Numbered from the stretch's first letter, positions 44,891 to 54,982 are shown. The stretch is DNA of 62,944 nucleotides from Halorhabdus amylolytica (GCF_004944975.1 NZ_SPQG01000007.1:107320-170263), one strand, 5' to 3'. Numbers and translations: made by a program. The notes: generated by a model from the letters alone, not told the origin.

Positions 44891-47332
44891 TCATCGATCC
44901 GTCCAGAACCGCTCGATCTGGTCGGGCAGGAACTCCGGACTCATCGTGACGAACTCCTCGTGCTCGGCCGGTGAGAGGTAGCCATAGACCGAGTGACGCG
45001 CGTCGGGCGTGTATCGGGCACCGACCAGCGCCCGGACGCCCACCTCGTCGGCACCGCGGATCACCCGGCCGATGGCCTGGCGGGCGCGCCTGACGGCGGG
45101 GATCGTCAGCGCGTACTCGAAGGCGTGTTCCTCGCCGAAGACGTCGCCGTAGGCACGCTTGACCGCCCGGACGCGGGGGGAACCGATGTTGACCAGCGGC
45201 ACGCCCACGACCGCGGTCGCCCGGAGTTTCGCGCCGTCGTAATCGACGCCCTCCGTGAGCGTGCCCCGGGTACTGGTGACCAGCACTTTTCCCTCGCCAA
45301 CGAAAAAGTCGCGTTTGAGTTCCTCCGTCGCCTCGCTGCTGGAACTCTCGTCGACGAGGATGGGTTTCTCGACCGCTGTGTCGAGGTACGCCCCCGCCCA
45401 CGTCGCCTCACGGTAGTTGGGCATGGCGATCAGGACGTTGCCAGGGTTGCGGGCGAGTGCCCGAAGGACGTGAGCATATTCGTCGCGGGTCGGATTCCAC
45501 GCCTCGCCAAGCGGATCCATACTCTCCGGATCCCCGCGGTTACGGGCAGTAAAGGGCGTCGCGTCGACGATCCAGCTTGCGCGGTTCGCCGGCGGGAACG
45601 AAAGGCCATAGGAACGAGTCAGTACCGGCCGCCCCTCGTCGTGTTCCTCTCGGTCGGCGCCCCCGCCGTTCCTGTCCCCTTCAGCGACCGTGTCAAGGCC
45701 CGCGACCCGGGTGAACACGGACAGTGGCGAGAGCGTCGCGCTCATCAACACGCCGCCACCCACGTCGTCGAAAATCCGGGCCAGCGGCTCGGCCGGCAAG
45801 CAGTCGAACAGGGTCAGCCCGGCCGTGTACGTCGAACGCCACCCCTCGATCCGCTGGTCGTCTCGCGGGGCGTGTTCGAGTTCGATCTCCCGGAAAGTCG
45901 TTGCGTGGTCTGTCTCCCACCATCGGCGGGCGATCACTCCCGCGGCGGCCACGACAGGCGTTCGTGAGATTTCGAGGGCTTCCAGGGTCTCCTCGACCGC
46001 CAGCCCGACCGTATCGAGTTCTCGCCAGAACCCGCCGTCGTAGCCCGCCCGCTCGGCCCACCGGGTGAGTTCGTCCGGTTCGGGCGTCTCGGGATCACGG
46101 AGTGGGATTTCCAGATCGCGTTCGGGCATGAGGCTCTCGTCAGTCCGCCATGCCCGGCCGACCTCCTCGTCGAGGTACTCGGCGACGCGGTCGTCCAGCC
46201 AGCCCAGCAGGTCGTCGAAGAAGTCCCGTGCCCGATCGACGATGTCGAGGGGGACATCGTGATCAGCGAGTCTGGCCCGGACCTCGCGCTTGTGGTCCGC
46301 GCTTTGCCGCGCTCGGGAGAGCAACTGGTGACAGTCGTTACGAGCCTGGACGATCGTCTGACGACCCAGTCGATCCGACAGCAGGTCCCGGACCCTTCCT
46401 TCCAGTCGGTGGGCTTCGTCGACGATCACGAACGTCTGGTCGTCGAGGATCGATTCGATCAGTGGGCGCGAGTTGGGATCGAAGAGGTGGTTGTAGTTGC
46501 CGATCACGACTTCGGCGGCCTCCGTCAGGACCTTCATCGCGCGGTGTGGGCAGGTCCCCCGCTCGACGGCACCCGGCAGGTACTCCTCGGCGGTGACGAC
46601 CGATTCCGCGCCCGCGTCGAACCCGATCGGCGATCCCTTGTTTCGGGCGAACCAGTCGGCCTCGAAGGGGCAGTAAAGCGGCGGGTCCTCGCCGCCGATA
46701 TCTTCAGGCGCAGTCGGTTGCGTCCGGCGATAGGGTGATTCAGCCCCCGCTGTCGAGAGTGCGCCAGCGACGGCCTGCTGGCCGATCCCGCCGGGTCGGG
46801 CCGCTTTCGCCAGATCGCTGGCGACTTGCGGATCCCACCATACGTCGTCGATCTTCGGGCTGACGGCCGCCTCGGCAACCGGATGGTCGTCGCTTCGCCC
46901 GTCACTCTCAACCAACTCCGCGGTGTTCTCCCGGAGGTCCTCACAGCGATCCTGGACACCCACGTCGGGTGGGAAGACGTCCTCGCGGCCGTACGGACAG
47001 AGGTCGCGCTTGCCGACGAGCGCAATACCGGGGAGCGGTTCCCGGAGCCCCGCGTTCAGTTGCCGGAGATCGGAAACGAACTGGCGGCGCTGCTGTTTGA
47101 CCGGTGTCACGACGAGGATCCGATCGTAGTCCCCTTCGCGGACGAGCGTCGCTCCCGCAGTCAGAGCGGCCATCGTCTTGCCGGTCCCACAGGGTCCTTC
47201 CATCGCCAGGAACCCGCGGCTGCGACCCGCATTCAGGGCGGACTCGATCGCGTCGGCCTGGTTGTCGTAGGGCTCCTCGAAGCCGAACACGTCCCGCCAG
47301 GCGGGCGTTCCAGACTCGGGGGACTCCGCCAT
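44891..47332 (-). CDS. XPD/DinG-type superfamily 2 DNA helicase
   Basis: An 813-residue helicase from the ATG ending at 47332. Motif I is GPCGTGKTMAALTAG. Four Cys lie between motifs Ia and II (LCPYG, DRCEDL, YCPFEADW, GTCPHRA) and could hold the 4Fe-4S cluster of XPD-like enzymes. Motif II is DEAHRLE, motif III MSATLSPL, with TRGTLTEGVDYDG (V) and RQAIGRVIRGADEVG (VI). It unwinds DNA 5'-3' in repair. It runs opposite to the phosphotransferase gene. Confidence 0.88.
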   Translation of the reverse strand: MAESPESGTPAWRDVFGFEEPYDNQADAIESALNAGRSRGFLAMEGPCGTGKTMAALTAGATLVREGDYDRILVVTPVKQQRRQFVSDLRQLNAGLREPLPGIALVGKRDLCPYGREDVFPPDVGVQDRCEDLRENTAELVESDGRSDDHPVAEAAVSPKIDDVWWDPQVASDLAKAARPGGIGQQAVAGALSTAGAESPYRRTQPTAPEDIGGEDPPLYCPFEADWFARNKGSPIGFDAGAESVVTAEEYLPGAVERGTCPHRAMKVLTEAAEVVIGNYNHLFDPNSRPLIESILDDQTFVIVDEAHRLEGRVRDLLSDRLGRQTIVQARNDCHQLLSRARQSADHKREVRARLADHDVPLDIVDRARDFFDDLLGWLDDRVAEYLDEEVGRAWRTDESLMPERDLEIPLRDPETPEPDELTRWAERAGYDGGFWRELDTVGLAVEETLEALEISRTPVVAAAGVIARRWWETDHATTFREIELEHAPRDDQRIEGWRSTYTAGLTLFDCLPAEPLARIFDDVGGGVLMSATLSPLSVFTRVAGLDTVAEGDRNGGGADREEHDEGRPVLTRSYGLSFPPANRASWIVDATPFTARNRGDPESMDPLGEAWNPTRDEYAHVLRALARNPGNVLIAMPNYREATWAGAYLDTAVEKPILVDESSSSEATEELKRDFFVGEGKVLVTSTRGTLTEGVDYDGAKLRATAVVGVPLVNIGSPRVRAVKRAYGDVFGEEHAFEYALTIPAVRRARQAIGRVIRGADEVGVRALVGARYTPDARHSVYGYLSPAEHEEFVTMSPEFLPDQIERFWTDR

Positions 47333-47437
47333 CGGTTCGGACTGTGGCCCCGGCGGGTTTGAACGCACGGGTTCGACCCGGAACCGTGATGGTTTCCGAC
47401 AGGGATATTAGCTGCTGTGGCGACCTGCCGGATAGCC

Positions 47438-48457
47438 GTGTCCACGCCCGCCGACGCCGTCCGAGCGGTGCTCGAGGAATCGGGGCCTGACTACGAGTCG
47501 TTTTCCTATCAGGAACTCTCCGGCGGGACGCGGGCTGACGTCTACTTCGTCACGCTCGAATACGAAGGCACCGTCTACGAGGTCGTCGTCAAGTTCGCCC
47601 CCGAGTCCATCGAGAGGTTCGCCGTCGAACCGTTTCTCCACGAGTTCGTCGCCGAGCGTACGGATCTACCCGTCCCAGGTATCCTCGTTTTCGAACAGGA
47701 GCCCGAACGCGACATCCCGGCGTATTTCGTGACCGAGCGGGTTCAGGGCACCAACCTCGGCGAGTCATTCGCGGCACTCTCCATCGAGGAGCGTCGCCAC
47801 GTCATGGAACAGGTCGGGTCCGTCCTGGGTGACCTCCACTCGACGATCGCCTTCGAGGGGTACGGGCGACTCGACCTCTCGCGGGGTCGACTCGTGGTCA
47901 GCGATCTCTCGACCGACTGGCGGGAGTACTTCGCGGAGATGACTAGCGATCACATCGACGGGCTGGCGGGGACCATCTTTGCGGACCTTCAGGACGTCGC
48001 CCGGGACGGTCTCGCCGCCCGGATCGAGTCGATTTCACGCCAGGGGATTCCACGACTCGTCCACGACGATTTCCGGCCGGGTAACCTCCTGTTCGATACG
48101 GGCACCCGATCGGCGATCACCGCCGTCCTCGACTGGGAACAGCCGCTGGCTGGCGATCCACTCTACAACCTCGCCCAGGTCGAGTTCCTGTTTGTCGACT
48201 CGGTCATCCGCGATCCCGAGGAGTGCGAGCGGATGCGAAAACGACTCTACGACGGCTATCGGCGCCAGCGGGAGTTCGATCCCGACGACGAGGGCTACGC
48301 CGCCTGTAAGCCACTCTATCAGTTCTCGACGCTGATCTGGCGGATGGCGGGGTTCGAGGCTCTCTACGTTGATTCGAACGAACTCGTCCGATCCCGAGCC
48401 GAGGCCTACTACCGCCAACAGTTCGACCGACTGGCATCGACGCTGACGGGTGGCTGA
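47438..48457 (+). CDS. Aminoglycoside-phosphotransferase-like kinase
   Basis: About 339 residues from a GTG at 47438; a GTG at 47417 would add seven. YEVVVKFAPE holds the ATP-binding Lys, RLVHDDFRPGNLLFD the Brenner motif with catalytic Asp and Asn, and VLDWEQPLAGDPLYNLA the metal-binding Asp. The family phosphorylates small hydroxylated molecules (sugars, choline, antibiotics); the substrate cannot be told. It diverges from the helicase gene with a gap of about 100 bases. Confidence 0.75.
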   Translation: MSTPADAVRAVLEESGPDYESFSYQELSGGTRADVYFVTLEYEGTVYEVVVKFAPESIERFAVEPFLHEFVAERTDLPVPGILVFEQEPERDIPAYFVTERVQGTNLGESFAALSIEERRHVMEQVGSVLGDLHSTIAFEGYGRLDLSRGRLVVSDLSTDWREYFAEMTSDHIDGLAGTIFADLQDVARDGLAARIESISRQGIPRLVHDDFRPGNLLFDTGTRSAITAVLDWEQPLAGDPLYNLAQVEFLFVDSVIRDPEECERMRKRLYDGYRRQREFDPDDEGYAACKPLYQFSTLIWRMAGFEALYVDSNELVRSRAEAYYRQQFDRLASTLTGG

Positions 48458-48526
48458 TCGTCTCTCCATCGATATTTTGGAGTAGACGCGAGGGAACTGC
48501 TGGGACTCCTCGCCTGGATTCCTGCG

Positions 48527-48634
48527 TCAACTATCCCACTCTGCTTCGCTCCGTTGAAACGTCCTTGCCGCGCTCGGTCGACTCTATCCCCGATTGGGCA
48601 TCAACTATCCCACTCTACTTCGCTCCGTTTGAAC
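48527..48634. repeat. Direct repeat of about 33 bp
   Basis: TCAACTATCCCACTCT at 48527-48542 and again at 48601-48616, each followed by [G/A]CTTCGCTCCGTT and GAAC with one inserted T in the second copy. The copies are 74 bases apart in the gap before the CinA-type gene. Function unknown. Confidence 0.6.
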
Positions 48635-48701
48635 CCCGTCGCAAGTTCGTCTTTCCGTTCGGTACCGGACGCTTTTGGTCCGGGCCGACCCACAATCCTC
48701 T

Positions 48702-49217
48702 ATGACCGACGAGGAGTCTCCGATCGAGGAACGCGTCGGCGACGCACTGCGTGAGCGCGAGGGAACTGTCGCCGTCGCCGAATCCTGCACCGGCGGCCTG
48801 ATCGGCTCGCTGCTGACCGACGTTCCTGGCTCCAGTGACTATTTCGACCGCTCGCTGGTGACCTACTCCTACGACGCCAAACTCGAAGAACTGGCGGTCA
48901 GCCGTGAGGCCCTCGACGGAGAGGGGGCCGTCAGCGAACCAGTCGCCCGCCAGATGGCCCGGGGCGTGCGCGATCGAGCCGGGTCGACCTGGGGCGTCTC
49001 GACGACGGGGATCGCCGGCCCGACGGGCGGGACCGAGGACAAACCCGTCGGGACGGTCTTCATCGGGGTCGCCCGTGCCGGACCGTGGGGCAGCGGCGAG
49101 TCCTCGACAGCCGTCCGGCGCTACGAATTCGACGGCTCGCGGGTCGAGATCAAACGGCAGATCGCCGAACAGGCGTTGACGGACTTGTTGGCGGCTGTCG
49201 AGGGCGGTACCCCCTGA
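48702..49217 (+). CDS. pncC: CinA C-terminal-type NMN deamidase
   Basis: A 171-residue protein consisting only of the CinA-C domain. VAVAESCTGGLIGSLLTDVP and GSSDYFDRS are the family start, GVSTTGIAGPTGGTEDKPVG the active-site loop and FDGSRVEIKRQIAEQAL the last helix. It hydrolyses nicotinamide mononucleotide to nicotinic acid mononucleotide in NAD recycling. The ATG at 48702 fits the family start. Confidence 0.88.
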   Translation: MTDEESPIEERVGDALREREGTVAVAESCTGGLIGSLLTDVPGSSDYFDRSLVTYSYDAKLEELAVSREALDGEGAVSEPVARQMARGVRDRAGSTWGVSTTGIAGPTGGTEDKPVGTVFIGVARAGPWGSGESSTAVRRYEFDGSRVEIKRQIAEQALTDLLAAVEGGTP

Positions 49218-49276
49218 TCGGCGGTTCCGGGTCCGTTGGGGAAGCCTTTCGGTCCCCGCCGCCGTCCGATCGATCG

Positions 49277-49765
49277 ATGAACAAGCGTGGGCACGTTCTG
49301 AACGCCCTGCTGTTGAGCATCGGGATCGGCTACCTGCTGGAACCGTCCGGCGATCTGGCGACCTTCGAGATGATCGCGAAGGTGTCGGTGCCGATGGTTC
49401 TTGGGGCGCTGTTTCCCGACGTGGACACGGCATTCGGGCCACACCGGAAAGCCCTGCACAACCTGTTCGTCCTCGGCGTGATCGCGGCCTATCCGGTGTA
49501 CTTCGGGAACCTCCAGTACGTCTGGATCGGCGTCCTCTCCCATTTCGCGCTGGACCTCCTCGGGACGCGCCGCGGCCTCGCCCTCTTTTACCCGCTGCTC
49601 AACCGGGAGTTCAATTTCCCGATCGGCGTACGGGTCGACAGCAAGTACGCCACGGCGATGATGCTCGCCGTGACGGGCTTCGAACTCGTCGTCGCCGCGG
49701 CCATCATCTATCGGGTGCCACAGTTTGCCGCCCAGGAGGGCGCCCGGATGATCGGGCTTCTTTGA
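49277..49765 (+). CDS. DUF457-like membrane-bound metal-dependent hydrolase
   Basis: A 162-residue protein with four or five hydrophobic segments. The His/Asp marks of the family are KRGHVLNALLLS, GALFPDVDTAFGPHRKALHN and VLSHFALDLLGTRRGLALFYP, which would bind a metal at the membrane face. The role is uncertain in all organisms. It starts 59 bases after the NMN deamidase gene and may be co-transcribed with it. Confidence 0.78.
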   Translation: MNKRGHVLNALLLSIGIGYLLEPSGDLATFEMIAKVSVPMVLGALFPDVDTAFGPHRKALHNLFVLGVIAAYPVYFGNLQYVWIGVLSHFALDLLGTRRGLALFYPLLNREFNFPIGVRVDSKYATAMMLAVTGFELVVAAAIIYRVPQFAAQEGARMIGLL

Positions 49766-49845
49766 GTTGCTGGCTGTTCTGTTCTCCTGTGACCGACCGT
49801 TCGCGCATGGTCCGACGGGAAACCAGACGACCGGCGGACGATGCC

Positions 49846-50691
49846 TTACTCCCAGCAGTAGCAGTCCAGCGGTGCCTCGGGGTCCTGAGTCCACTCCTGG
49901 GCGGCCCCGTTGTATACTCGGGCGTTCTCGTAGCCAAGTACCTCCTGCATGACGTACCGCCAGGACTTCGAGAACGGGGAGGCGCCACAGTAGAGGAACA
50001 CCTTCTGTGAACGGTCCTCGCCGACGAGTCCCTCGACGAGGGCTTCGAGTTCATCGGGCTCTCTGAACGTCCCCTCGTCCGTCCAAAGCCAGGCAGCGGG
50101 GAGGCAGGTCGCGCCCGGGATATGCCCGGGTCGGTCGGTGAAGTCCTCCTGCATGGCTCCGAAGTACGCCTCCGGCGAGCGGGTGTCCAGTAAAGGGACG
50201 TCCCAAAGACTCGATTCCACGTCCGCTTTCGTCACGAACATGCCTGCCTCGAGGGTACCCGAATACTCCGTCTGGGTCGGGACGACTGCTCCATCCTCGG
50301 TCGGTCGCTCCTCGTCGATCCACTTCGTGTACCCGCCGTTGAGGACGGCGACGTCGTCCAGGCCGGCGTACACCAGCGTGTCGGCGGCGTTGAGTACGTC
50401 AGCGAGGTCGAACGTGTCTCCGGTCCCACCGACGACGACCACCCGCGAGTCGGGTGCGATCCCCAGCGAACCCACCGTCTCGAAGAGGTCCTCGGCGTCC
50501 GGCAGCGTCAGGAGGAGGTCAGCCTCGGCGTCCATCCACGTCCACTTCGGCGCGTTGACGGCGCCGGGAACATGGCCGTCCTCGTAGGCTGTGGGGCCCC
50601 TTGCGTCGACGACGACCAGATCATCGTCGGTTCGATTGTCGGCGAGCCATTCGGTCGAGACGATCGGATCGATCGATCTGGCGTGCGTCAT
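49846..50691 (-). CDS. Two-domain rhodanese sulfurtransferase
   Basis: A 281-residue protein with tandem rhodanese domains. The N-terminal domain has VVDARGPTAYEDGHVPGAVN but VVVVGGTGDTF in its active loop, hence no Cys. The C-terminal domain has LLDTRSPEAYFG and the active loop FLYCGASPFS, with the catalytic Cys. Such enzymes transfer sulfane sulfur from thiosulfate or mercaptopyruvate. Confidence 0.88.
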   Translation of the reverse strand: MTHARSIDPIVSTEWLADNRTDDDLVVVDARGPTAYEDGHVPGAVNAPKWTWMDAEADLLLTLPDAEDLFETVGSLGIAPDSRVVVVGGTGDTFDLADVLNAADTLVYAGLDDVAVLNGGYTKWIDEERPTEDGAVVPTQTEYSGTLEAGMFVTKADVESSLWDVPLLDTRSPEAYFGAMQEDFTDRPGHIPGATCLPAAWLWTDEGTFREPDELEALVEGLVGEDRSQKVFLYCGASPFSKSWRYVMQEVLGYENARVYNGAAQEWTQDPEAPLDCYCWE

Positions 50692-50826
50692 TCACATTTT
50701 CACCTCCGTGAACTACTCCTAGGGCTTTGATAAATGCTCCTGCTATCACTCATATGTCGGTTTTGGCCGGACAAGACAAGGGTAATCGTCGCTTCTCGTT
50801 GGGGGCCTGGTCGGACATCCCTGCGA

Positions 50827-51414
50827 TCAGCGCTTGTCCGCTTCGAGTGCACGCTCGAACGCGGGCGACCCTTCGATCACACTGAACGGCTCGGGCGGAC
50901 TCGGATCGGCAGGTCGTTCGGTCAACTGTCGATACCACCACTGGACGTCGTGCCACTCGCCGTCCTTGTTTCCGACGGCGGGGAACGTTCCGACCGGTTC
51001 GAACCCGTGTTTCTCGTGTAACTGTACGCTCGCGGGGTTCGGGAGCGTCACTGCCGCGGCCGCGTTATAGTAGCCCTGTTCGGTCAACAATTCCAGGAGG
51101 GCGGTGTACAGCGCTGTCCCGATACCTGACCGGCGTGCGTCCTCGGCGACGTACACTGTCAGTTCGGCCGTCCATTCGTACGCTCCCATCGACCGCAGAG
51201 GTCCCGCCGTTGCGTACCCCAGGATCGTTTCCTCCCGGGACTCGTAGACGAGCCATGGGTACTGCTCACGGGTCGTCTCGATGCGGGCGGCCATCTCAGC
51301 CCTCGTCGGCGCCCCTGTTTCGAACGTGATGGGCGTCGCTTCGACGTATGGCGCGTAGATCGAACGGATCGCGGACGCATCCTCCGGCGTGGCAACTCCC
51401 AGCGAGCCTTCCAT
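50827..51414 (-). CDS. GNAT acetyltransferase of the phosphinothricin-acetyltransferase type
   Basis: A 195-residue protein from the ATG ending at 51414 (MEGSLGVATPEDASAIRSIY). Landmarks are APYVEATPITFETGAP, ELTVYVAEDARRSGIGTALY (acetyl-CoA loop) and NPASVQLHEKHGFEPVGTFP, with a C-terminal extension of about 30 residues seen only in some haloarchaeal members. It probably acetylates amino-acid-like amines. It is an intact close relative of the split gene at 2206-2891 and shows what that gene lost. Confidence 0.85.
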   Translation of the reverse strand: MEGSLGVATPEDASAIRSIYAPYVEATPITFETGAPTRAEMAARIETTREQYPWLVYESREETILGYATAGPLRSMGAYEWTAELTVYVAEDARRSGIGTALYTALLELLTEQGYYNAAAAVTLPNPASVQLHEKHGFEPVGTFPAVGNKDGEWHDVQWWYRQLTERPADPSPPEPFSVIEGSPAFERALEADKR

Positions 51415-51517
51415 GTACGATCGGTTCCGGCCGATCGTTGTATGACTCTCGATCGACGGGTAGCCAGGAGTGTCCGGGGCGTCCGTCGGCGTCGCCCGGA
51501 GTTTCGTTGCGGGAACG

Positions 51518-52339
51518 TCAGTAGACTGCCGCGTCGTCGAACCGTCCCTCGTAGGCCGGATCATCCGGATGGGTCGCCTCTCGACCCGAAAGCAGGAGAC
51601 GGTCGACCTTTTTCCAGGAGTTCTCCCAACCCAGGTGGGCGAACTCCAGGGCACACTGCCCACGGTGGGCGAGACCGGTCCGGTGGTGGACCGACCCTGG
51701 GGCACCGTTCCGGAGCGCCTCCACCAGTTCCCGTTCGTCGTTGATCGATCGATCGAAGGTCGTCCAGGCCTCGCCGACGGACCGCCACAGGTGGGCGTAC
51801 GAGGAGGCGAACTGCGGGAGGTCCGCTTCGACTGCGATGGTTCGTGCCCGGCGATCGTGATGGGGCCAGTGTTTCGGGTTATACGTCTCGACGGCGTCGA
51901 TCACGTCCCGATAGCTGTCGATCTCTTCCGCGCCGAGGCTCACGTTCAGAAACGAGGGATGGGGGACGAGGACGGCCGCGTCCTGGCGGCCGAACTCGCG
52001 CATGGCCGATTCGAGCGTGATGAAGTCCGGGACCGGTTCTTCCAGACCGATCGCGAGGACGTGCCGGCGCTCGCGCCAGGAACCTGTGAACACTTCTCGT
52101 CCGGGGACGACCAGCAACTCTTCATCGGAGAAGCGCTCGGCCGCCTCCCGGATCGACGGCAGGCGCTGGAAGTGGGGCGCGTACACGATGGCGTCCAGAC
52201 CACGGGCCTTCGCGCGTTCGACGACGGACTCCTCGAGGACCTTCACGTGGAGGTCGACCGCAGTCGTGGCCGCTGTCACGACCTGGGTTATTCCGGCGGC
52301 GAGGAAAGCCGTTCTGATTCTCGGTGACGAGACTGCCAT
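51518..52339 (-). CDS. PHP-domain metal-dependent phosphoesterase
   Basis: A 273-residue frame. The conserved part begins near residue 21 (VDLHVKVLEES), so a GTG at 52279 may be the true start. VDLHVKV, GLDAIVYAPHF, VVPGREVF, RRHVLAIGLE and VLVPHPSFLN give the His and Asp/Glu metal ligands of PHP phosphoesterases. ALEFAHLGWENSWKKVDRL lies near the end. It probably hydrolyses a phosphate ester; the substrate is unknown. Confidence 0.75.
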   Translation of the reverse strand: MAVSSPRIRTAFLAAGITQVVTAATTAVDLHVKVLEESVVERAKARGLDAIVYAPHFQRLPSIREAAERFSDEELLVVPGREVFTGSWRERRHVLAIGLEEPVPDFITLESAMREFGRQDAAVLVPHPSFLNVSLGAEEIDSYRDVIDAVETYNPKHWPHHDRRARTIAVEADLPQFASSYAHLWRSVGEAWTTFDRSINDERELVEALRNGAPGSVHHRTGLAHRGQCALEFAHLGWENSWKKVDRLLLSGREATHPDDPAYEGRFDDAAVY

Positions 52340-52439
52340 CGAGGTGCCGTCCGTTGGGCCCTCTGTGACGGCACACGGGCGAGCTCCCCGCGCCTGGGGA
52401 TGGGTGCCTTTTTAGGCCTGGTGGCGTCTACCTACGGGT

Positions 52440-52745
52440 ATGACAAGCTGGGAATGCGCGCTCGAGGGCTGCGGCGAGGTCTTCGACCGGGTGGAGGACC
52501 TTGTCGTCCATCAGTCGACGAGCCACGAGCGTATCGAGTGTGCGGTCTGCGGGACGGTCCTCCCCGACGGTTATTTTGCGATCCGGCACGCCTTCGAGGA
52601 ACACTCCCGTGCGGAGTACGTCCGCGCTTACGACGCGAGCGCCGCCGAGGTCCGCCGTCGGGAGAAGGTCAAGGATAACATCGAGACCTCAGCCGACATC
52701 CGCGAGGTTGTCGACCGCCTCGAGGGTGGCGACGGCAGTCTGTGA
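52440..52745 (+). CDS. Small C2H2-like zinc-finger protein
   Basis: A 101-residue protein with two fingers: WECALEGCGEVFDRVEDLVV with HQSTSH, then ECAVCGTVLPDGYFAIRHAF with EEHSR. The C-terminal 40 residues form a charged helix. Such small haloarchaeal finger proteins may regulate genes or bind proteins; the role is unknown. A GNAT gene follows 45 bases later. Confidence 0.72.
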   Translation: MTSWECALEGCGEVFDRVEDLVVHQSTSHERIECAVCGTVLPDGYFAIRHAFEEHSRAEYVRAYDASAAEVRRREKVKDNIETSADIREVVDRLEGGDGSL

Positions 52746-52790
52746 GGGAGCCTGCAAATACTTTTCCCGGGGGCCGCGCTACCCCGTAGT

Positions 52791-53372
52791 ATGTACGTCC
52801 GTGACGCGCGAAACCGTGACGAGGTCTGGTTGCTCGATCACATCGAGGAGATGGGCTTGGACGAGACGGCCTTCCGATCGCGGGACTACGTCATTTCGGT
52901 CGACGAACGCAGTGACGAACGGACAGGATTCGGCCGGATCCGGATCCACAAGGACGACGACGGCGACGTCTGCGAACTGACAAGTATCGGCGTCCTCCCG
53001 GAGTGGCGCGGCCAGGGCATTGGCGCCCACGTCGTCGAACGGCTCCTCCAGGAGGCCGGTGACCAGGACTTCGAGACCGTCTACTCGCTTTCGGGTGCCC
53101 CGGAGTACCTCGTCCAGTTCGCCTTCGAACCGATCGACGAGGACGAACTCCCACCGAGTCTCCAGGACCGACTTCAGACCAAACGGGACTCCCTGGAACC
53201 CGACGCCGTCCCGATGCGCATCGCGATCGATGACTTCGAGATGCCCGCCCACCTCCGCGAGGCGTTCAAGGCAGCGACGGCCCAGGAGGCCGATGACGAA
53301 CCCGAAGAGTCCGCCGAGGACTTCGGTATCGACCCCGACGAGGCCACCTACAAGTACGATACCGGCGACTGA
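52791..53372 (+). CDS. GNAT N-acetyltransferase
   Basis: A 193-residue protein with the GNAT core. ISVDERSDERTGFGRIRI and CELTSIGVLPEWRGQGIGAH carry the central strands and the acetyl-CoA loop (Arg-Gly-Gln-Gly-Ile-Gly), then VERLLQEAGDQDFETVY. The C-terminal ~70 residues are highly acidic. The substrate is unknown. It differs from the two phosphinothricin-type acetyltransferases in this window. Confidence 0.82.
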   Translation: MYVRDARNRDEVWLLDHIEEMGLDETAFRSRDYVISVDERSDERTGFGRIRIHKDDDGDVCELTSIGVLPEWRGQGIGAHVVERLLQEAGDQDFETVYSLSGAPEYLVQFAFEPIDEDELPPSLQDRLQTKRDSLEPDAVPMRIAIDDFEMPAHLREAFKAATAQEADDEPEESAEDFGIDPDEATYKYDTGD

Positions 53373-53445
53373 TTCTCGCGTTTCCTCTCTTGGTGCTTCT
53401 CTCGGACACGCGGGTGACGTGGCTCTCACACGCTATATCACTAGG

Positions 53446-53451
53446 TTATAT
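53446..53451 (+). promoter_or_regulatory. TATA box of thiC
   Basis: TTATAT lies about 30-35 bases before the ATG at 53481. The short distance means a leader of only a few bases, leaving no room for a riboswitch between promoter and gene. Confidence 0.5.
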
Positions 53452-53480
53452 AACTCAGTAGTTCATCGTGACAACCGACG

Positions 53481-54917
53481 ATGCAAACGCAACTTCAGCG
53501 CGCACGCGACGGAGAGATCACGTCGGCGATGAAGCGGGTCGCCGAACGCGAGCACCGCGATCCCGAATTCGTCAGAGAGAAAGTCGCCGCAGGCGAGGCG
53601 GTGATTCCGAACAACCACGAGCACGACGCTCTCGACCCGATGATCATCGGGACAGATTTCTCGACGAAGATCAACGCCAACATCGGCAACAGCCAACCGG
53701 AAAGTGACCTCGAAACCGAACGCGAGAAGCTCCACACCGCCATCGAGTACGGGGCTGATACGGTGATGGATCTCTCGACAGGTGGTGACATTCCGGAACT
53801 CCGTGCCGGGCAGATCGAACACTCGCCGGTCCCACTCGGCACGGTCCCGATATACGAGGCGCTGAAACAGGCTGGCTCGCCCGAAGATCTGACGGCCGAC
53901 CTTCTCCTCGACGTGATCGAATCCCAGGCTGCACAGGGCACGGACTACCAGACCATCCACGCCGGGATCCTCCGGGAGCATCTCCCGTTGACCGACGGCC
54001 GTATCACGGGCATCGTCTCCCGCGGTGGGTCGATCCTCGCCGAGTGGATGGAGGCCCACGGCGAGCACAACCCCCTCTATACGCACTTCGAGGAGATATG
54101 TGAGATCCTCGTCGAGTACGACGTGACGATCAGCCTCGGGGACGGCCTCCGGCCCGGGTCGCTCGCGGACGCAAACGACGATGCCCAGCTGGCAGAACTG
54201 GAGACGCTCGGCGAATTGACTGAGCGTGCCCAGGACCACGGCGTCCAGGTCATGGTCGAGGGCCCGGGTCACGTTCCCCTGGACGAAATCGGCGATCACG
54301 TCCAGTACCAGCAGGAAGTCTGTGACGGTGCGCCCTTCTACCTCCTGGGTCCGCTGGTGACCGATGTTGCGCCGGGCTACGACCACATCACGAGCGCCAT
54401 CGGGGCAACTGAGGCCGCGCGTCATGGCGCGGCGATGCTGTGTTACGTTACGCCCAAAGAGCATCTTGGACTCCCGGACGCCGAAGACGTCCGGGACGGC
54501 CTGGCAGCCTACCGGATCGCCGCCCACGCGGGCGATGTGGCTGCCGGGAAACCGGGCGCACGCGACTGGGACGACGCGATCTCGAAGGCCCGCTACGACT
54601 TCGACTGGCGCGAGCAGTTCCGACTGGCGCTGGACCCCGACCGAGCCAAGGAGTACCACGACCAGACCCTTCCGGAGGACAACTACAAGGACGCACGCTA
54701 CTGTTCGATGTGCGGCGCCGAATTCTGCTCGATGCGAATCGACCAGGACGCCAGAGAGAGCGGGGAGATGGAGGGTCTGGATGCTGGGGTGGACCTCACG
54801 GACTCGGCGGCTGCCGACGTGAATTTGCCGCCGACGGGCACCCACGACACCAGCGGCCTGCCGACGGTGCCCGAGGCGCTGTGTGATCACGCCGAGGGCG
54901 TCCCGAGTGACGATTGA
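53481..54917 (+). CDS. thiC: Phosphomethylpyrimidine synthase
   Basis: A 478-residue radical-SAM enzyme of the ThiC family. [20 protein letters not shown] and [13 protein letters not shown], then [31 protein letters not shown] and [20 protein letters not shown] are all diagnostic. The cluster motif is CSMCGAEFC (C-x2-C-x4-C) near the end. It converts AIR to HMP phosphate in thiamin biosynthesis. It stands alone behind a leaderless promoter. Confidence 0.95.
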   Translation: MQTQLQRARDGEITSAMKRVAEREHRDPEFVREKVAAGEAVIPNNHEHDALDPMIIGTDFSTKINANIGNSQPESDLETEREKLHTAIEYGADTVMDLSTGGDIPELRAGQIEHSPVPLGTVPIYEALKQAGSPEDLTADLLLDVIESQAAQGTDYQTIHAGILREHLPLTDGRITGIVSRGGSILAEWMEAHGEHNPLYTHFEEICEILVEYDVTISLGDGLRPGSLADANDDAQLAELETLGELTERAQDHGVQVMVEGPGHVPLDEIGDHVQYQQEVCDGAPFYLLGPLVTDVAPGYDHITSAIGATEAARHGAAMLCYVTPKEHLGLPDAEDVRDGLAAYRIAAHAGDVAAGKPGARDWDDAISKARYDFDWREQFRLALDPDRAKEYHDQTLPEDNYKDARYCSMCGAEFCSMRIDQDARESGEMEGLDAGVDLTDSAAADVNLPPTGTHDTSGLPTVPEALCDHAEGVPSDD

Positions 54918-54982
54918 GGGCGAGTAGCTGCAATACCAGTCCCGAAACTAACCTTTACCGGGGACTCGCTGCAACCTATCTT

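Noticed and set aside
48527-48634. Two repeats as a minimal CRISPR array
   Set aside because: Only two imperfect copies without palindromic ends, and no cas gene in the window.
53373-53480. Possible thiamin riboswitch before thiC
   Set aside because: No CTGAGA-type core is visible, and the TATA box sits about 30 bases before the ATG, leaving no leader for it.
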